NCBI GenBank assembly: GCA_035638075.1 | Contig: DASRAU010000012.1 | Coordinates: forward strand, 1 to 63,512 | DNA from: DASRAU01 sp035638075 | GTDB lineage: Bacteria > Acidobacteriota > Polarisedimenticolia > Gp22-AA2 | DNA: 63,512 nucleotides | Reading direction: 5' to 3' | Part shown: one piece after another, positions 11,784 through 20,627 of the stretch | Layout of the letters: every line of letters begins with the position of its first letter | Position numbering within the stretch: position 1 is the first letter of the stretch | Notes under the pieces: generated by a model | Told to the model about the DNA's origin: nothing | Databases searched by the model: none | The model's input: only the letters and a program-made list of their open reading frames with translations | Program-made: the position numbers and the translations under genes

Positions 11784-14240
11784 ATGAGCCGCGGGTCCGG
11801 CCTTGCCGGGCCGCTCGTCGCCGGAGCGCTCCTCGTGATCCTGATCCTCGCGGCCTTCCCGGGCGTGTTCCACGACTCGGTGTTCTACCTCCGGGATGCC
11901 TCGCAGAACCACGATCCGGCGAGGCGCCTGGTGACCGAGCGCCTGCGGTCCTTCGAGCTGCCGTTGTGGGACCCGTACCATGGCGGCGGCACCCCGCTCT
12001 ACGCCAATCCGAACATGCTGGTGCTGCACCCGATCACGCTGCTCTTCTTGGCGCTGCCGCACGACGCCGCTTTCACCTGGTCGATCGTGCTGCAGTTCGG
12101 GCTTCTCGCCCTCGGCGGTTACGTTCTGGCGCGCCGCCTGCCCGTCGCGCCGGCGTCAGCCTTCCTGGCCGCGGCCGTCCTGGCGTTGTCGGGACCGGCG
12201 GCGTCGCTCGCCAGCATGCAGAACGTCCTGTGCGCCTTCGCCTGGCTGCCGCTGGCCCTGTGGGGCTGGCTCGGGTTCGTGCGCGGCGGCGGCAAAGGCG
12301 CCTGCCTGGCGGCGGTGCTGCCGCTCGCGATCATCCTGATCACGGGTGAGCCGGCGACGCTCCTGGCGTGGCTCCTCCTCGCGCCGGTCCTGGCGGCGAC
12401 CGATCCGGCTGACCCTTTGCGGCGCGACGGCGCCGGCGGGGCCGAACCGGCCCGACCGGGACGCCTCCGCTCGCTCGGCGTCGTTTTCGGCACCTCGCTC
12501 CTGGTCGCGGGGGCGGCGCTCGTCCCGGCGTTCACCCTGCTGCCGCTGACTCCGCGCGGCGCCGGGCTTCCGGTCCCGGAGGTCTTCCGCTGGCCCCTCC
12601 TGCCGGAGCGTCTCCCGGAGTTGATCCTGCCGCGCCTCTTCGGGGATCCGACGCGGCTGCCGCCGAACGCCTGGTGGGGAGCCTGGCTCTTTGAGGGAAG
12701 TTATCCGTTCCTCTTCTCCGTCTTCCTCGGCGCCATTCCGATCCTCTGTGCCCTGGCGGCGCTCGGACCCGGTCCGTCGCGGCGCCGGAGCGTCGCCTGC
12801 GCCGCCGTCGCCGGGGCGGCGATTGGCCTCGCGCTGCTCCCCGCGCTTCCGGGCGTCGCTCCGCTCCTGATCGCGCTGCCGGGAGCGCGGCTCCTCCGCT
12901 ATCCGGAGCGACTGTTGCTGGTGGCGACCATGGCGATCGCGCTCCTCGCCGCTCTGGGCTGGGAGCGGCTGCGGCAGCGGCGCGGGAATTCGCGCCTGCG
13001 CCGCCTGAGCCTGGGGATCGGCCTCGCTCTCGTCGTGGCCGCGGCCGCCGTGGCGTTCCGGCCTGAGATCGCGGACGCCGTTCTCGCGCGCCTGATGCAT
13101 CTGCCCCCCGCCTTCCTTTCGGGGCAGGGGATGGACGCGATCCGGTCGGGCGCTCTCCAGGCTTCGCTCCGGGCCGGCATCGAGGTTGCCCTGTTCGCCG
13201 CCAGCCTGGTGCTGCTCCTGCGCGGGGCCCTGTCACGCGCCGTGGCGTGGGGAGTGCCGCTCCTGGCGGCAGTCTCGCTCCTGTCCGCGGCCGCGCCGGC
13301 CCGATCCATGGCACCGCGCGCCTTCCTCGAGACACCGTCCCCCCTGCGCGCAGCCGTCGATCGCGGTCCGGGCGCGCTGCGGCTGCATCATGCGCCGCGA
13401 CCGCCGGGGCTCGGGATCGCCGGCGGGACCGACGAGCAGGTCTGGGGCTACCGCTTCGACCGCATCACGTATTCGCTCCTCACCGGCCACGCCGACGAAG
13501 TGCCGACGATGCTCGATGCGGCGACCGACCGGATGGACCTGGCCCTCTCCGCTGCGCTCGGCGCGCGGCTGCCGGCGATGAGCGGCTCCGAACAGGTGCG
13601 CATCTTCCGCCTGGCGTCGGTGGGGACCCTTCTCACCTACGGGGCGTTCGACGAGCCGGGCCTGACGGCCGGCCCCATCCTTTCTGATTTCAGCCGGCCC
13701 GAGGTGCGGCTCTACCGGGTCACAGCACCGCTGCCGCGCCTTCGTTTCGTGGCACGCGCGCGCCCGCCGCGCCATCCCGGTGACGCCGCCGCGAGCCTCC
13801 TCGATCCGGCGTTCGACCCGGACACCGAGGTGCTCATCGACGCAGCGCCGCGGTTCGATCCGACGGGGCGGGCAAGCGTTCCCGGGCCGCCGGCGGGCCC
13901 GACGCCCCTGCAAGTCTTGCAGGACGATCCGGAGCGGGTCAGAATCTCGCTCGTGGCCGCGAGCGCAGGGCACCTGGTGGTCTCCGACTGCGACGCCCCC
14001 GGGTGGACGGCGACGGTGGACGGCGCTCCCGCCCCGATCCGGCGCGCCAACATGCTGTTCCGCGCCGTGCCGGTTCCGGCAGGACGCCACACGATCGAGA
14101 TGAGCTACCGCCCGTTCAGCGTCAAGGCCGGGGCGGCGACGAGCCTCCTCGGGTTCGCCGTGCTCGGAGCCCTCTGCTTCCCGCCCGGCCGGCGAAGAGC
14201 GCCTGCAGCGCGGTCCGCCGAGGAGCGCCGTGCAGCCTGA
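11784..14240 (+). CDS. YfhO-family polytopic membrane protein (GT-C-like)
   Basis: An 818-residue protein with about 12-14 membrane segments. The N-terminal loop contains LPLWDPYHGGGTPLYANP, the G..PLW.P....G.P....N pattern of YfhO-like proteins, and the C-terminal soluble part has the family's CDAPGWTATVDG and AGRHTIEMSYRP stretches. YfhO proteins are thought to glycosylate lipid-linked acceptors such as teichoic acids in Gram-positives; the substrate here is unknown. It begins 10 nt after pilR with GGAG upstream, so it may be read from the pil operon, and overlaps the next gene by 11 nt. Confidence 0.75.
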   Translation: MSRGSGLAGPLVAGALLVILILAAFPGVFHDSVFYLRDASQNHDPARRLVTERLRSFELPLWDPYHGGGTPLYANPNMLVLHPITLLFLALPHDAAFTWSIVLQFGLLALGGYVLARRLPVAPASAFLAAAVLALSGPAASLASMQNVLCAFAWLPLALWGWLGFVRGGGKGACLAAVLPLAIILITGEPATLLAWLLLAPVLAATDPADPLRRDGAGGAEPARPGRLRSLGVVFGTSLLVAGAALVPAFTLLPLTPRGAGLPVPEVFRWPLLPERLPELILPRLFGDPTRLPPNAWWGAWLFEGSYPFLFSVFLGAIPILCALAALGPGPSRRRSVACAAVAGAAIGLALLPALPGVAPLLIALPGARLLRYPERLLLVATMAIALLAALGWERLRQRRGNSRLRRLSLGIGLALVVAAAAVAFRPEIADAVLARLMHLPPAFLSGQGMDAIRSGALQASLRAGIEVALFAASLVLLLRGALSRAVAWGVPLLAAVSLLSAAAPARSMAPRAFLETPSPLRAAVDRGPGALRLHHAPRPPGLGIAGGTDEQVWGYRFDRITYSLLTGHADEVPTMLDAATDRMDLALSAALGARLPAMSGSEQVRIFRLASVGTLLTYGAFDEPGLTAGPILSDFSRPEVRLYRVTAPLPRLRFVARARPPRHPGDAAASLLDPAFDPDTEVLIDAAPRFDPTGRASVPGPPAGPTPLQVLQDDPERVRISLVAASAGHLVVSDCDAPGWTATVDGAPAPIRRANMLFRAVPVPAGRHTIEMSYRPFSVKAGAATSLLGFAVLGALCFPPGRRRAPAARSAEERRAA

Positions 14241-16059
14241 GCCGGCCGCGGACGCCGACAGCGCCGAATCCACCGCGGGCCGGCCGGCCTCGCGCCAGGG
14301 CGATCGCCTGCTCCTCGGCGTCCTGCTGGTCCTCCTGGCGGCGGCGACGACCCTGAGCCCGATCCGCAACTACGACTACTGGTGGCACCTGAAGACCGGC
14401 GCGCTGATCGTCTCCCAGGGACGGGTGCCGCGCGTCGATCCGTACTCGTTCACGTCGCCGGGGACTCCCTGGATCGATCACGAGTGGCTGTTCCAGGTCC
14501 TGGCGTACGCCGGGCACTCGACGCTCGGCCCGCACCTCCTGGTCCTGATCAAGAGCGCGCTCCTCCTGGGGATCGCCTTCCTGGCGGCGCGGCTCCTGAT
14601 GCGCGAAGGGCACGGGCCGGCCGGAGCGGCGATCCTGCTGATGCTGGCGCTCGTCGGAGCGTCCTTCCGCTTCGACGTCCGCCCCGAGCTGGCGACGCTC
14701 CTGCTCGTGCCGCTGGCGGTGGATCTGGCGATGCGCGCCCGCCGCACCGGGCGGGTGGCGCCGCTCGCCGGCATCGTGTTCCTGACGGCCTTCGGCGCCA
14801 ACCTGCACGTCGGCATCCTGCTGGTCCCCGTGCTCCTGTGGGCGGCGACCGCGGCCACCTTCGTGGCCGCACGGTTCGGCCGTTTCCGCCAGGGCGGGCG
14901 CGACGCCGGCGCCGCCGAGCCGCCGGGGTTCCTTCCGCGCCTGGCGCTCACGGCCCTCGCCGCGAGCCTCGCCGCCGGCGTCAATCCCTACGGGCTGAAG
15001 ATCTATGCCGTGCCGTTGGAGCTGCGGCATCTCCTGCAGGGGCTTCCCTGGCCCAACCTCGAGTGGGTCGCGCCGACCTGGAGCACGACGCCTCTCTTCT
15101 TCGTCGCGGCGGGGCTCACGGCCGTCGTCCTGATCCTCGGCGTGCGCGCGGTCGACCCGATCGCCGCTCCCGCCCTGGTGCTGTCGCTGCTCATCGCGCT
15201 GCAGCACGTGCGCAATGTCGGACTGTTCTTCCTGCTGCTTCCCTGGGGCCTGGCGCGGCCGGCGCGTCATCTCGTCGATCGGATGAAGAGCAGCCGGCTC
15301 TACCACCACGGCACCGGCGGCGAGGCCGTGCGCCCGGGGTTCATCGTCGCCGCGGTGCTGCTCTTGAGCGGGATCCCGCTGCTGCTGTGGCTGCCGCCCG
15401 AGCCGCGCTTCGGCCTCGGCCTCGACGCCGGCAACGAGCCGAGCCGGGCGGTGGATTTCCTCGAGCGCGAAGGCATCCCCGGTCCCCTGTACAACGACGT
15501 GCGGTTCGGCGGCTATCTCGTCTGGAGACGGTTTCCCGCCGAGCAGGTGTTCATCGACGGCCGCAACGAGATCTACGGTGACCTGATGCGTGACATCGCG
15601 GCGTCGCTGAAGGAGCCCGCCGCATGGAAGGCGTTCCTCGATCGCCACAGGATCGAAGCCGCCTTCCTGCGCTACAACCCGACGCTCCAGAAGGTCGTCT
15701 ACACCGCCCCCGACGGCTCGCACCGGACGGGGGAGCGGGCCTTTTCGGCGACCTATTTCCCGCGTGCCTCCTGGGCCCTGGTCTACTGGGACGATGACGT
15801 GATGGTGATGCTGCGGCGGACGCCGGAACACGAGGAAACCATCGCCCGGCTCGAATACCGCGCCCTGCAGCCGGATGACTGGCGTTTCCTGTGGGCCTCG
15901 GCCCTGATCGGCAAGGTCCCGCCCGGTCCCATCATGGCCGAGGTGGAGCGGAAACTGCGCGAAGACCCGGATTGCGCCCGGGCGAAGGCCCTCCAGGAAC
16001 GCTTTGCGCCGTTCGCCGCCGCCGCTCCCGAGACGAGCCTCGGGCCGCGCGGGCGCTAG
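14230..16059 (+). CDS. Large polytopic membrane protein, GT-C-like, function unknown
   Basis: A 609-residue product with about ten to twelve hydrophobic segments from residue 20 to 400, then a soluble C-terminal domain. The first periplasmic loop carries DYWWHLKTG and a downstream IDHEW, a D..WH.K....DH.W arrangement like that of membrane glycosyltransferases in exopolysaccharide clusters. The C-terminal part (from about 410) contains YNDVRFGGYLVWR and VFIDGRNEIYG, seen in this type of hypothetical membrane protein. The GTG start overlaps the YfhO-like gene, indicating coupling. I cannot assign a substrate; glycan polymer modification or transfer is an inference from fold and context. Confidence 0.6.
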   Translation: MQPEPAADADSAESTAGRPASRQGDRLLLGVLLVLLAAATTLSPIRNYDYWWHLKTGALIVSQGRVPRVDPYSFTSPGTPWIDHEWLFQVLAYAGHSTLGPHLLVLIKSALLLGIAFLAARLLMREGHGPAGAAILLMLALVGASFRFDVRPELATLLLVPLAVDLAMRARRTGRVAPLAGIVFLTAFGANLHVGILLVPVLLWAATAATFVAARFGRFRQGGRDAGAAEPPGFLPRLALTALAASLAAGVNPYGLKIYAVPLELRHLLQGLPWPNLEWVAPTWSTTPLFFVAAGLTAVVLILGVRAVDPIAAPALVLSLLIALQHVRNVGLFFLLLPWGLARPARHLVDRMKSSRLYHHGTGGEAVRPGFIVAAVLLLSGIPLLLWLPPEPRFGLGLDAGNEPSRAVDFLEREGIPGPLYNDVRFGGYLVWRRFPAEQVFIDGRNEIYGDLMRDIAASLKEPAAWKAFLDRHRIEAAFLRYNPTLQKVVYTAPDGSHRTGERAFSATYFPRASWALVYWDDDVMVMLRRTPEHEETIARLEYRALQPDDWRFLWASALIGKVPPGPIMAEVERKLREDPDCARAKALQERFAPFAAAAPETSLGPRGR

Positions 16060-16130
16060 GAGCCTGTCCGAGTCTTGCCATGGGCCGCGCGCATGGGGCT
16101 TGCGAGCAAGGCCATACTCGGACAGGCTCC
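16059..16130. repeat. Long palindromic element (REP/MITE-like or terminator hairpin)
   Basis: A perfect 15-bp inverted repeat, GGAGCCTGTCCGAGT (16059-16073) and its complement (16116-16130), encloses 42 nt with further internal pairing (CTTG/CAAG at 16099-16110). It starts on the stop codon of the upstream gene. There is no T-run, so it is either a Rho-type or processing hairpin ending the upstream operon or a dispersed palindromic repeat. No second copy is seen in the window. Confidence 0.6.
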
Positions 16131-16134
16131 CGGG

Positions 16135-16210
16135 TGACGTCCGTTGTCACACTCGCAACGGGAGACCTGACGAATCTTGCGAGTCGGGCGCGTGCCGGCC
16201 GATGACGAAA
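16135..16210 (+). promoter_or_regulatory. Candidate enhancer region of pilA (TGACG repeats and inverted repeat)
   Basis: TGACG occurs at 16135, 16168 and 16203 on the same strand, spaced 33 and 35 nt; the last two read TGACGAA. The stretch also holds an 8-bp inverted repeat, ACTCGCAA (16151-16158) and TTGCGAGT (16177-16184). It lies about 95-170 bp upstream of the predicted pilA start site, the usual distance for sigma-54 activator sites. This is a pattern reading only. Confidence 0.4.
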
Positions 16211-16278
16211 TCAGGATCGTCGGCCGAAAGGCAAGTGAATCAAGGGGTTGAAGTGGGAGGAGAGACGGTGGATCGGCG

Positions 16279-16294
16279 TGGCATCGGGGTTGCT
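16279..16294 (+). promoter_or_regulatory. Sigma-54 (-24/-12) promoter of pilA
   Basis: TGGCATCGGGGTTGCT matches the RpoN consensus TGGCACG-N4-TTGCW, with the invariant GG (16280-16281) and GC (16292-16293) separated by the required 10 bases. The predicted transcription start is near 16305, about 21 nt before the pilA ATG. pilA is a classical PilR/RpoN target and pilS-pilR are encoded 4.5 kb upstream. Confidence 0.8.
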
Positions 16295-16325
16295 CTCTGG
16301 GAGTCGTCGAAAGGGGGAACCACAG

Positions 16326-16778
16326 ATGAAGAAACAGAAGGGCTTCACGCTGATCGAGCTGCTCATCGTCGTCGCGATCATCGGCATCATCGCCGCGATC
16401 GCGATCCCGAACCTGCTGAACGCCATCGACCGCGGCAAGCAGAAGCGGACCATGGCCGACATGCGGTCCATCGGCACGGCAATCGAGTCGTACGCCGTGG
16501 ACAACAACTTCTACCCGAAGGGCATGTCCAACGCCAACGGGGCCGCGATCAGCGCGCACGTGTCGCCGATCTACATGAAGACCGTGCCGAACACCGACGG
16601 CTGGCAGAACATCTGGGACGCGGACTCCACGAACACGGGTTCGCAGTACACGATCACGTCGTCCGCCAAGGACGGCACGCAGGGGACGAACACCGGTGGA
16701 ACGACCACCGACTTCAACTGCGACCTCGTGTTCGCCAACGGCCAGTTCTTCCAGTGGCCGCAGGGAACCCAGACCTAG
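16326..16778 (+). CDS. pilA: Major type IV pilin PilA (GspG-like prepilin)
   Basis: Structural subunit of the pilus. The 150-residue prepilin begins MKKQKG followed by FTLIELLIVVAIIGIIAAIAI: a short basic leader, a PilD cleavage site after Gly6, Phe1 and Glu5 of the mature protein, and a hydrophobic helix. The globular part contains MRSIGTAIESYAVDNNFYP, as in GspG-like pilins, and has no cysteine pair but an unusually Ser/Thr/Gly-rich region (about residues 102-130), attractive for O-glycosylation. AGGGGG lies about 9 nt before the ATG. Transcription is bracketed by a sigma-54 promoter and a strong terminator. A type II secretion pseudopilin is the alternative, but the pil context argues against it. 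Confidence 0.9.
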   Translation: MKKQKGFTLIELLIVVAIIGIIAAIAIPNLLNAIDRGKQKRTMADMRSIGTAIESYAVDNNFYPKGMSNANGAAISAHVSPIYMKTVPNTDGWQNIWDADSTNTGSQYTITSSAKDGTQGTNTGGTTTDFNCDLVFANGQFFQWPQGTQT

Positions 16779-16801
16779 TCTTTCGTTCGGACTTCAACAT
16801 C

Positions 16802-16836
16802 GGGGCGGTGCCTTCGGGCACCGCCCCTTTGCTTTT
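16802..16836 (+). terminator. Intrinsic terminator of pilA
   Basis: A perfect 11-bp GC stem, GGGGCGGTGCC (16802-16812) and GGCACCGCCCC (16817-16827), closes a stable TTCG tetraloop and is followed by TTTGCTTTT. It lies 24 nt after the pilA stop, separating the highly expressed pilin from the glycan genes. Confidence 0.9.
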
Positions 16837-16848
16837 CAGGGGCGCCGC

Positions 16849-18585
16849 GTGAGTCCGCTGTGGCTCCTGACCGCGGCGCTCCTGGCCACCTCCACGCTTC
16901 TGCCGCCGGAGATCCACCCGGCGGGCCGTGTGGTGGCTCACCTGTTGAGCGCCGTGGCTGCGCTCGCGCTCGGGTTCGCGCCAGGAAGAGTCGCCGGTGG
17001 CGGGTCCTCGCGCAGGGGCGCGTGGCTGCTCGCCCCTCTCGCCTGCGCCTCGTTCCTGCTCGTGGACGGGGGACGGGCACGCGGCCTGGATGAAGCAGCG
17101 GCGATCGCCTGCTTCGCCGTGGCGTTTTTCGCCGGACGCCGGATCGGGGCCGGAACGGAACAGGTGAAGTCGCTGGGCGCCGTGGCGGCGCTCCTCGGTG
17201 TCGTGATCGCGGCGCAGGCGATGGCCCAGCACCACTGGGCCTATCCCGAGACCGCGGCGGCCCTGCGGGCGGCGCAGGATCCGGCGGTCGATCCGTTCCT
17301 CGTGCGGCTCGAGGCGGGTCGCCCCTCCGGTCCGTTCAGTCTCCCCGCCGCCCTTGCCGGCTTCCTGGCCCTGTCGCTGCCGATGACGCTCTTCGCCTTG
17401 CGGACGGCGCGGCCTTCCGTCTGGCGCGCCGCGTGGTCCGCGGCGATCGTCGTGCAGATGTACGCTCTCCTCCTGACGCGCTCGCTCGGCGGGCTGCTCG
17501 GCGCCACCGTCGCCTGCGCCTTCGCCCTGGCTCCGCCGGGAAGAGAATCCGGTCAGGACGACGGCCGGGCGCGCGGGCGGGCCACGCGCGTCGCGATCGC
17601 GGCCGGACTTCTCTTCGCGGCCGTGGCCGTGGTCTTCGTCTACTCGCGACGCGCCGAGATCGGTTCACACCCGGGCGCGGATCCTCTCTCGCTGCGACTC
17701 GGGAACTGGCGGGCGGCCGTCGAAATGATGCGCGATCATCCGATCCTGGGCGTGGGACCGGGCCGCTTCCCCATCTTCTATCCCCGCTTCATCGCCCCGG
17801 GGATGAACGAGACGCAATTCGCGCACAACTCCTATCTCCAGCTGGCCGCGACCTGGGGTGCGTGGGCGCTCGCGCCGCTGGCGTTCTTCGTCGCCGCGTT
17901 CAGCCGCCCGAAGGAGCGACGGCGCGGGGCGGTGGCCGCGGCCGCCGGAGCGGGGGCCGGCTTCCTCCTGCACAACGCCATCGACTTCACCTTCTTCCTG
18001 CCGGGCGTCGCGCTGCCGGCGGCCCTGCTCCTCGGCGCCGGCTCCGCGCATTCGATCCCGCCAGGGCTCGCGGGAGCGCAGCCGATCGAAGCCAACGGGA
18101 ACGGCGAGCCTCCGGGGAGGGCGCGACGCCGGGCCGGTGTCGCGGTGGCGCTGTTCCTTCTGGTCTACGCCGCGACGGCGGATCGTTCCGCGTGGCATCT
18201 CGAACGCGCGCGAGCCCTCACGCAGGGCGGACCTTCCTCCGAGGCGGAAGCGGAGGCGCGCCGCGCCGCGGCCGCCTGTCCCTGGGATCCGGACCCGTGG
18301 GCTTTCCTGGCGCAGAGCCTCCTGGCCCGGCACGCCGCCACGCCCGAAGAGGAAACGCTGCGGAGGGTCGCGGCGGACCGGGCGGCGCACCTCGAGCCCG
18401 AGTCGGCCATCCTGCATCACACGGTCGCGCTCGATCGCGCCGCCGCAGGCGATCCGGCCGCCGCGTGGATCGAAGAGGAGCGGGCCCACCGCCTTTATCC
18501 CGCCAAGGCGCTCTATCGCCCGCAGGGCGAGAGGGAAGCAGGGACGGAGCCGATGCCAGCGGCGGAGCCGGCGACGGAACGATGA
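16849..18585 (+). CDS. Wzy_C family O-antigen ligase/polymerase-like protein with C-terminal TPR-like region
   Basis: A 578-residue inner-membrane protein with about 12 membrane helices up to residue 440. The Wzy_C signature is clear: NWRAAVEMMRDHPILGVGPG near 290-310 and the periplasmic FAHNSYLQLAATWG near 330. The C-terminal about 130 residues are an Ala/Glu/Arg-rich helical repeat resembling TPRs. Members polymerise O-units, ligate O-antigen, or (PglL/TfpO) transfer glycans to pilins. The GTG start (CAGGGG 6 nt upstream) is only 70 nt after the pilA stop, the place where pilin-specific oligosaccharyltransferases sit in Acinetobacter and Pseudomonas. Which of the three roles applies cannot be decided from the sequence. 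Confidence 0.8.
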   Translation: MSPLWLLTAALLATSTLLPPEIHPAGRVVAHLLSAVAALALGFAPGRVAGGGSSRRGAWLLAPLACASFLLVDGGRARGLDEAAAIACFAVAFFAGRRIGAGTEQVKSLGAVAALLGVVIAAQAMAQHHWAYPETAAALRAAQDPAVDPFLVRLEAGRPSGPFSLPAALAGFLALSLPMTLFALRTARPSVWRAAWSAAIVVQMYALLLTRSLGGLLGATVACAFALAPPGRESGQDDGRARGRATRVAIAAGLLFAAVAVVFVYSRRAEIGSHPGADPLSLRLGNWRAAVEMMRDHPILGVGPGRFPIFYPRFIAPGMNETQFAHNSYLQLAATWGAWALAPLAFFVAAFSRPKERRRGAVAAAAGAGAGFLLHNAIDFTFFLPGVALPAALLLGAGSAHSIPPGLAGAQPIEANGNGEPPGRARRRAGVAVALFLLVYAATADRSAWHLERARALTQGGPSSEAEAEARRAAAACPWDPDPWAFLAQSLLARHAATPEEETLRRVAADRAAHLEPESAILHHTVALDRAAAGDPAAAWIEEERAHRLYPAKALYRPQGEREAGTEPMPAAEPATER

Positions 18586-20579
18586 ACACGTTCGCCCTCG
18601 GCCTCGCAGCCGTTCTCCTCCTTCTCGCCCCGTTCGGGGAAGGGGGACGAAGGCCCGACATCCTGGCGGCGGTGCACACGCTGGCGTTCGCGCTCGCCGT
18701 GTCCGCCGCAATCGTCACGCTCGGCAGGAGGGAGCCATCGCGGCCACACGGGCGCGGCACGTGGCTGCTGGCGGCGGCCCTCCTGATGCCGGCCTTCTCG
18801 CTTCTGTCGGCCGCGGCGGCGCCTTTCCCCTATGCCGCCTTCCTCGGGGTGATGGACCGGCTCGCGACCCTCATGCTCTTCGTGGTGGCGGCGATCTTCT
18901 TCCACGAGGAAGAGTCGTTCCAGCGCCTGCGGTCTGCCGTCGTCGCCGCCACGTCGATCCAGGCGCTCGTCGCCATCGCGGGCGCCCTCCAGGCGGGACC
19001 GGCCGGCGCCGCGCGCATCTTCCTGAACCGCAGCCAGCTCGGCGCCTATCTCTGTCTCGGACTGTTCCTCGCATCGGCCACGGCGATCGGCGCGGTCCGT
19101 CGCCGGGAACGTCGCGCGGTGGCGCTGTGGAGCGCGATCGTCCTCCTGCACCTCGGCGCCATGCTGCCGCTCCAGTCGCGCGGCGTCCTCGTCGCTTTGG
19201 CTTGCGGAGGTGCTGTGCTGATCGCAGCGGCGTGGCGCGACCTGCCGAGGCCCGGGAAGGCGATCCTGGCGGCCATGCTCCTCCTGACCATGACGGCCGG
19301 CGGCTTCCTGGTCGCGCGGCGCTTCGCCGAGAGCGACGACCCGGATCGCTTCACCCGGGTGCCGATCTGGAAATCCTCCCTGGCGATGGCGCTCCAGCGC
19401 CCCTTCCTCGGTCTCGGGCCGGGGCAGTTCGTGCACGAGGCGCCCCGTCACAACTTCGCGCTCGATCGCAGCCCGGTGCGTTACGGGCGCCAGTTCTCGG
19501 GCGCCCACTCCTTCCCGCTGACGCTCCTGGCGGAGGAGGGGATTCCGGGATTCCTCCTCGCCGCCGCGTTCGTGGCCGGCCTCATCGCCACGCTCGTGAG
19601 GGCCGCGCGGGGCGGGAACAGTCTCCTGCTCGGCGCTGCGGCCGCGTTGACCGCGATCGGGGCGCAGGCGTTCGTCGAGGACCTGCAGGATCGGCCGGCG
19701 ATCCTGATGACCGCGGCGCTCCTCGCCGGCTCGGCGTGCGCCGTGGCCCGCGCCTGGCGGCCCACCGCGTGGAACGATCCCCGGTCGTCCGTGCACGAGC
19801 GCTTCGACCTTCCTGCGGCCGGGGCGCTCCTCCTCGTCGGTGCGTGTGTCGTGGCCGGAGGTGTCGTGCGTCCGTTCTTCGCCTGGCGCGAGGCGGCTGC
19901 GGCGCGCGCCCTCGGGGAGGCGGGATGGCCGCGACTGCACCGCGCCGCCGCGATCGATCCGTTCAATCCGTGGCACCGCGAAGGACTCGCGATGGCCGCC
20001 CTCCAGGGAGGACCACCCGATCGGACGCGCTACGCGGCCGCGGCGATCGAGCTCGACGCGGCGCTTCGGCTGGCGCCGCGCGAGGCGCGGCTGCTCCTTT
20101 TGCGGGCGAGGCTGGAGGCCATCGCGGCGCGATCGCTCTTTCCGGCAAAGGCCACGATCGATCGCGCCGCCGTCCTCTACGCCGAGGCGGTCCGGATGGC
20201 CCCGTGCGATCCCCGGCCGCGCCTGGAACAGGCGGGCTTCCTCGTCGAGCAGGGGGAAACCGCCGAGGCCCGGGCCACGCTCCAGGCGGCGCTTCAGCTC
20301 GAGCCGAACTACCGCCGCGCGCGGCTGCTCCTCGCGGACCTCGACGATCGGGATGCGAAGAGCGAAGACGCGGCCAGGGCCCTCGACGCTTTGCTGGCGA
20401 GTGACGGTGCTCTTCGTGACTATGTTCCGGACAGCGCCTACGCGGCCGAGATCGTCCGCGACGCTCCGGCCGAAAGGCAGCGGATCACCTCCCGAATCCG
20501 CCCCGCAAGTGCTGGCAAACAGGAGGCTTCGCCCGCATCGTCAATATCTGGACAAGGGGCGTCCCGGACACTATATTGA
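18582..20579 (+). CDS. Second Wzy_C family ligase/polymerase-like protein with TPR tail
   Basis: A 665-residue paralogue of the preceding gene, overlapping it by 4 nt (ATGA). About 12 membrane helices fill residues 1-440. The Wzy_C motif WKSSLAMALQRPFLGLGPGQF lies near 265-285, but the second loop reads FSGAHSFPLTLLAEEG, with a longer insertion than the first protein. Residues about 470-640 are TPR-like helical repeats (AEARATLQAALQLEPNYRRA). Two Wzy_C proteins in tandem suggest one polymerase and one ligase or oligosaccharyltransferase. The -10 box of the next promoter overlaps its stop codon. Confidence 0.8.
   Translation: MNTFALGLAAVLLLLAPFGEGGRRPDILAAVHTLAFALAVSAAIVTLGRREPSRPHGRGTWLLAAALLMPAFSLLSAAAAPFPYAAFLGVMDRLATLMLFVVAAIFFHEEESFQRLRSAVVAATSIQALVAIAGALQAGPAGAARIFLNRSQLGAYLCLGLFLASATAIGAVRRRERRAVALWSAIVLLHLGAMLPLQSRGVLVALACGGAVLIAAAWRDLPRPGKAILAAMLLLTMTAGGFLVARRFAESDDPDRFTRVPIWKSSLAMALQRPFLGLGPGQFVHEAPRHNFALDRSPVRYGRQFSGAHSFPLTLLAEEGIPGFLLAAAFVAGLIATLVRAARGGNSLLLGAAAALTAIGAQAFVEDLQDRPAILMTAALLAGSACAVARAWRPTAWNDPRSSVHERFDLPAAGALLLVGACVVAGGVVRPFFAWREAAAARALGEAGWPRLHRAAAIDPFNPWHREGLAMAALQGGPPDRTRYAAAAIELDAALRLAPREARLLLLRARLEAIAARSLFPAKATIDRAAVLYAEAVRMAPCDPRPRLEQAGFLVEQGETAEARATLQAALQLEPNYRRARLLLADLDDRDAKSEDAARALDALLASDGALRDYVPDSAYAAEIVRDAPAERQRITSRIRPASAGKQEASPASSISGQGASRTLY
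20549..20577 (+). promoter_or_regulatory. Sigma-70 type promoter for the asparagine synthase operon
   Basis: TGGACA (20549-20554) and TATATT (20572-20577) are separated by exactly 17 nt, five and five matches out of six to the consensus. The -10 lies on the stop codon of the upstream gene; the predicted start is near 20584, with GGAGGAG at 20614 serving the GTG at 20628. Confidence 0.7.
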
Positions 20580-20627
20580 CCCGGCGCAAGTCCTTATTGC
20601 GCTTCGAGATAGCGGAGGAGTTCCCTC

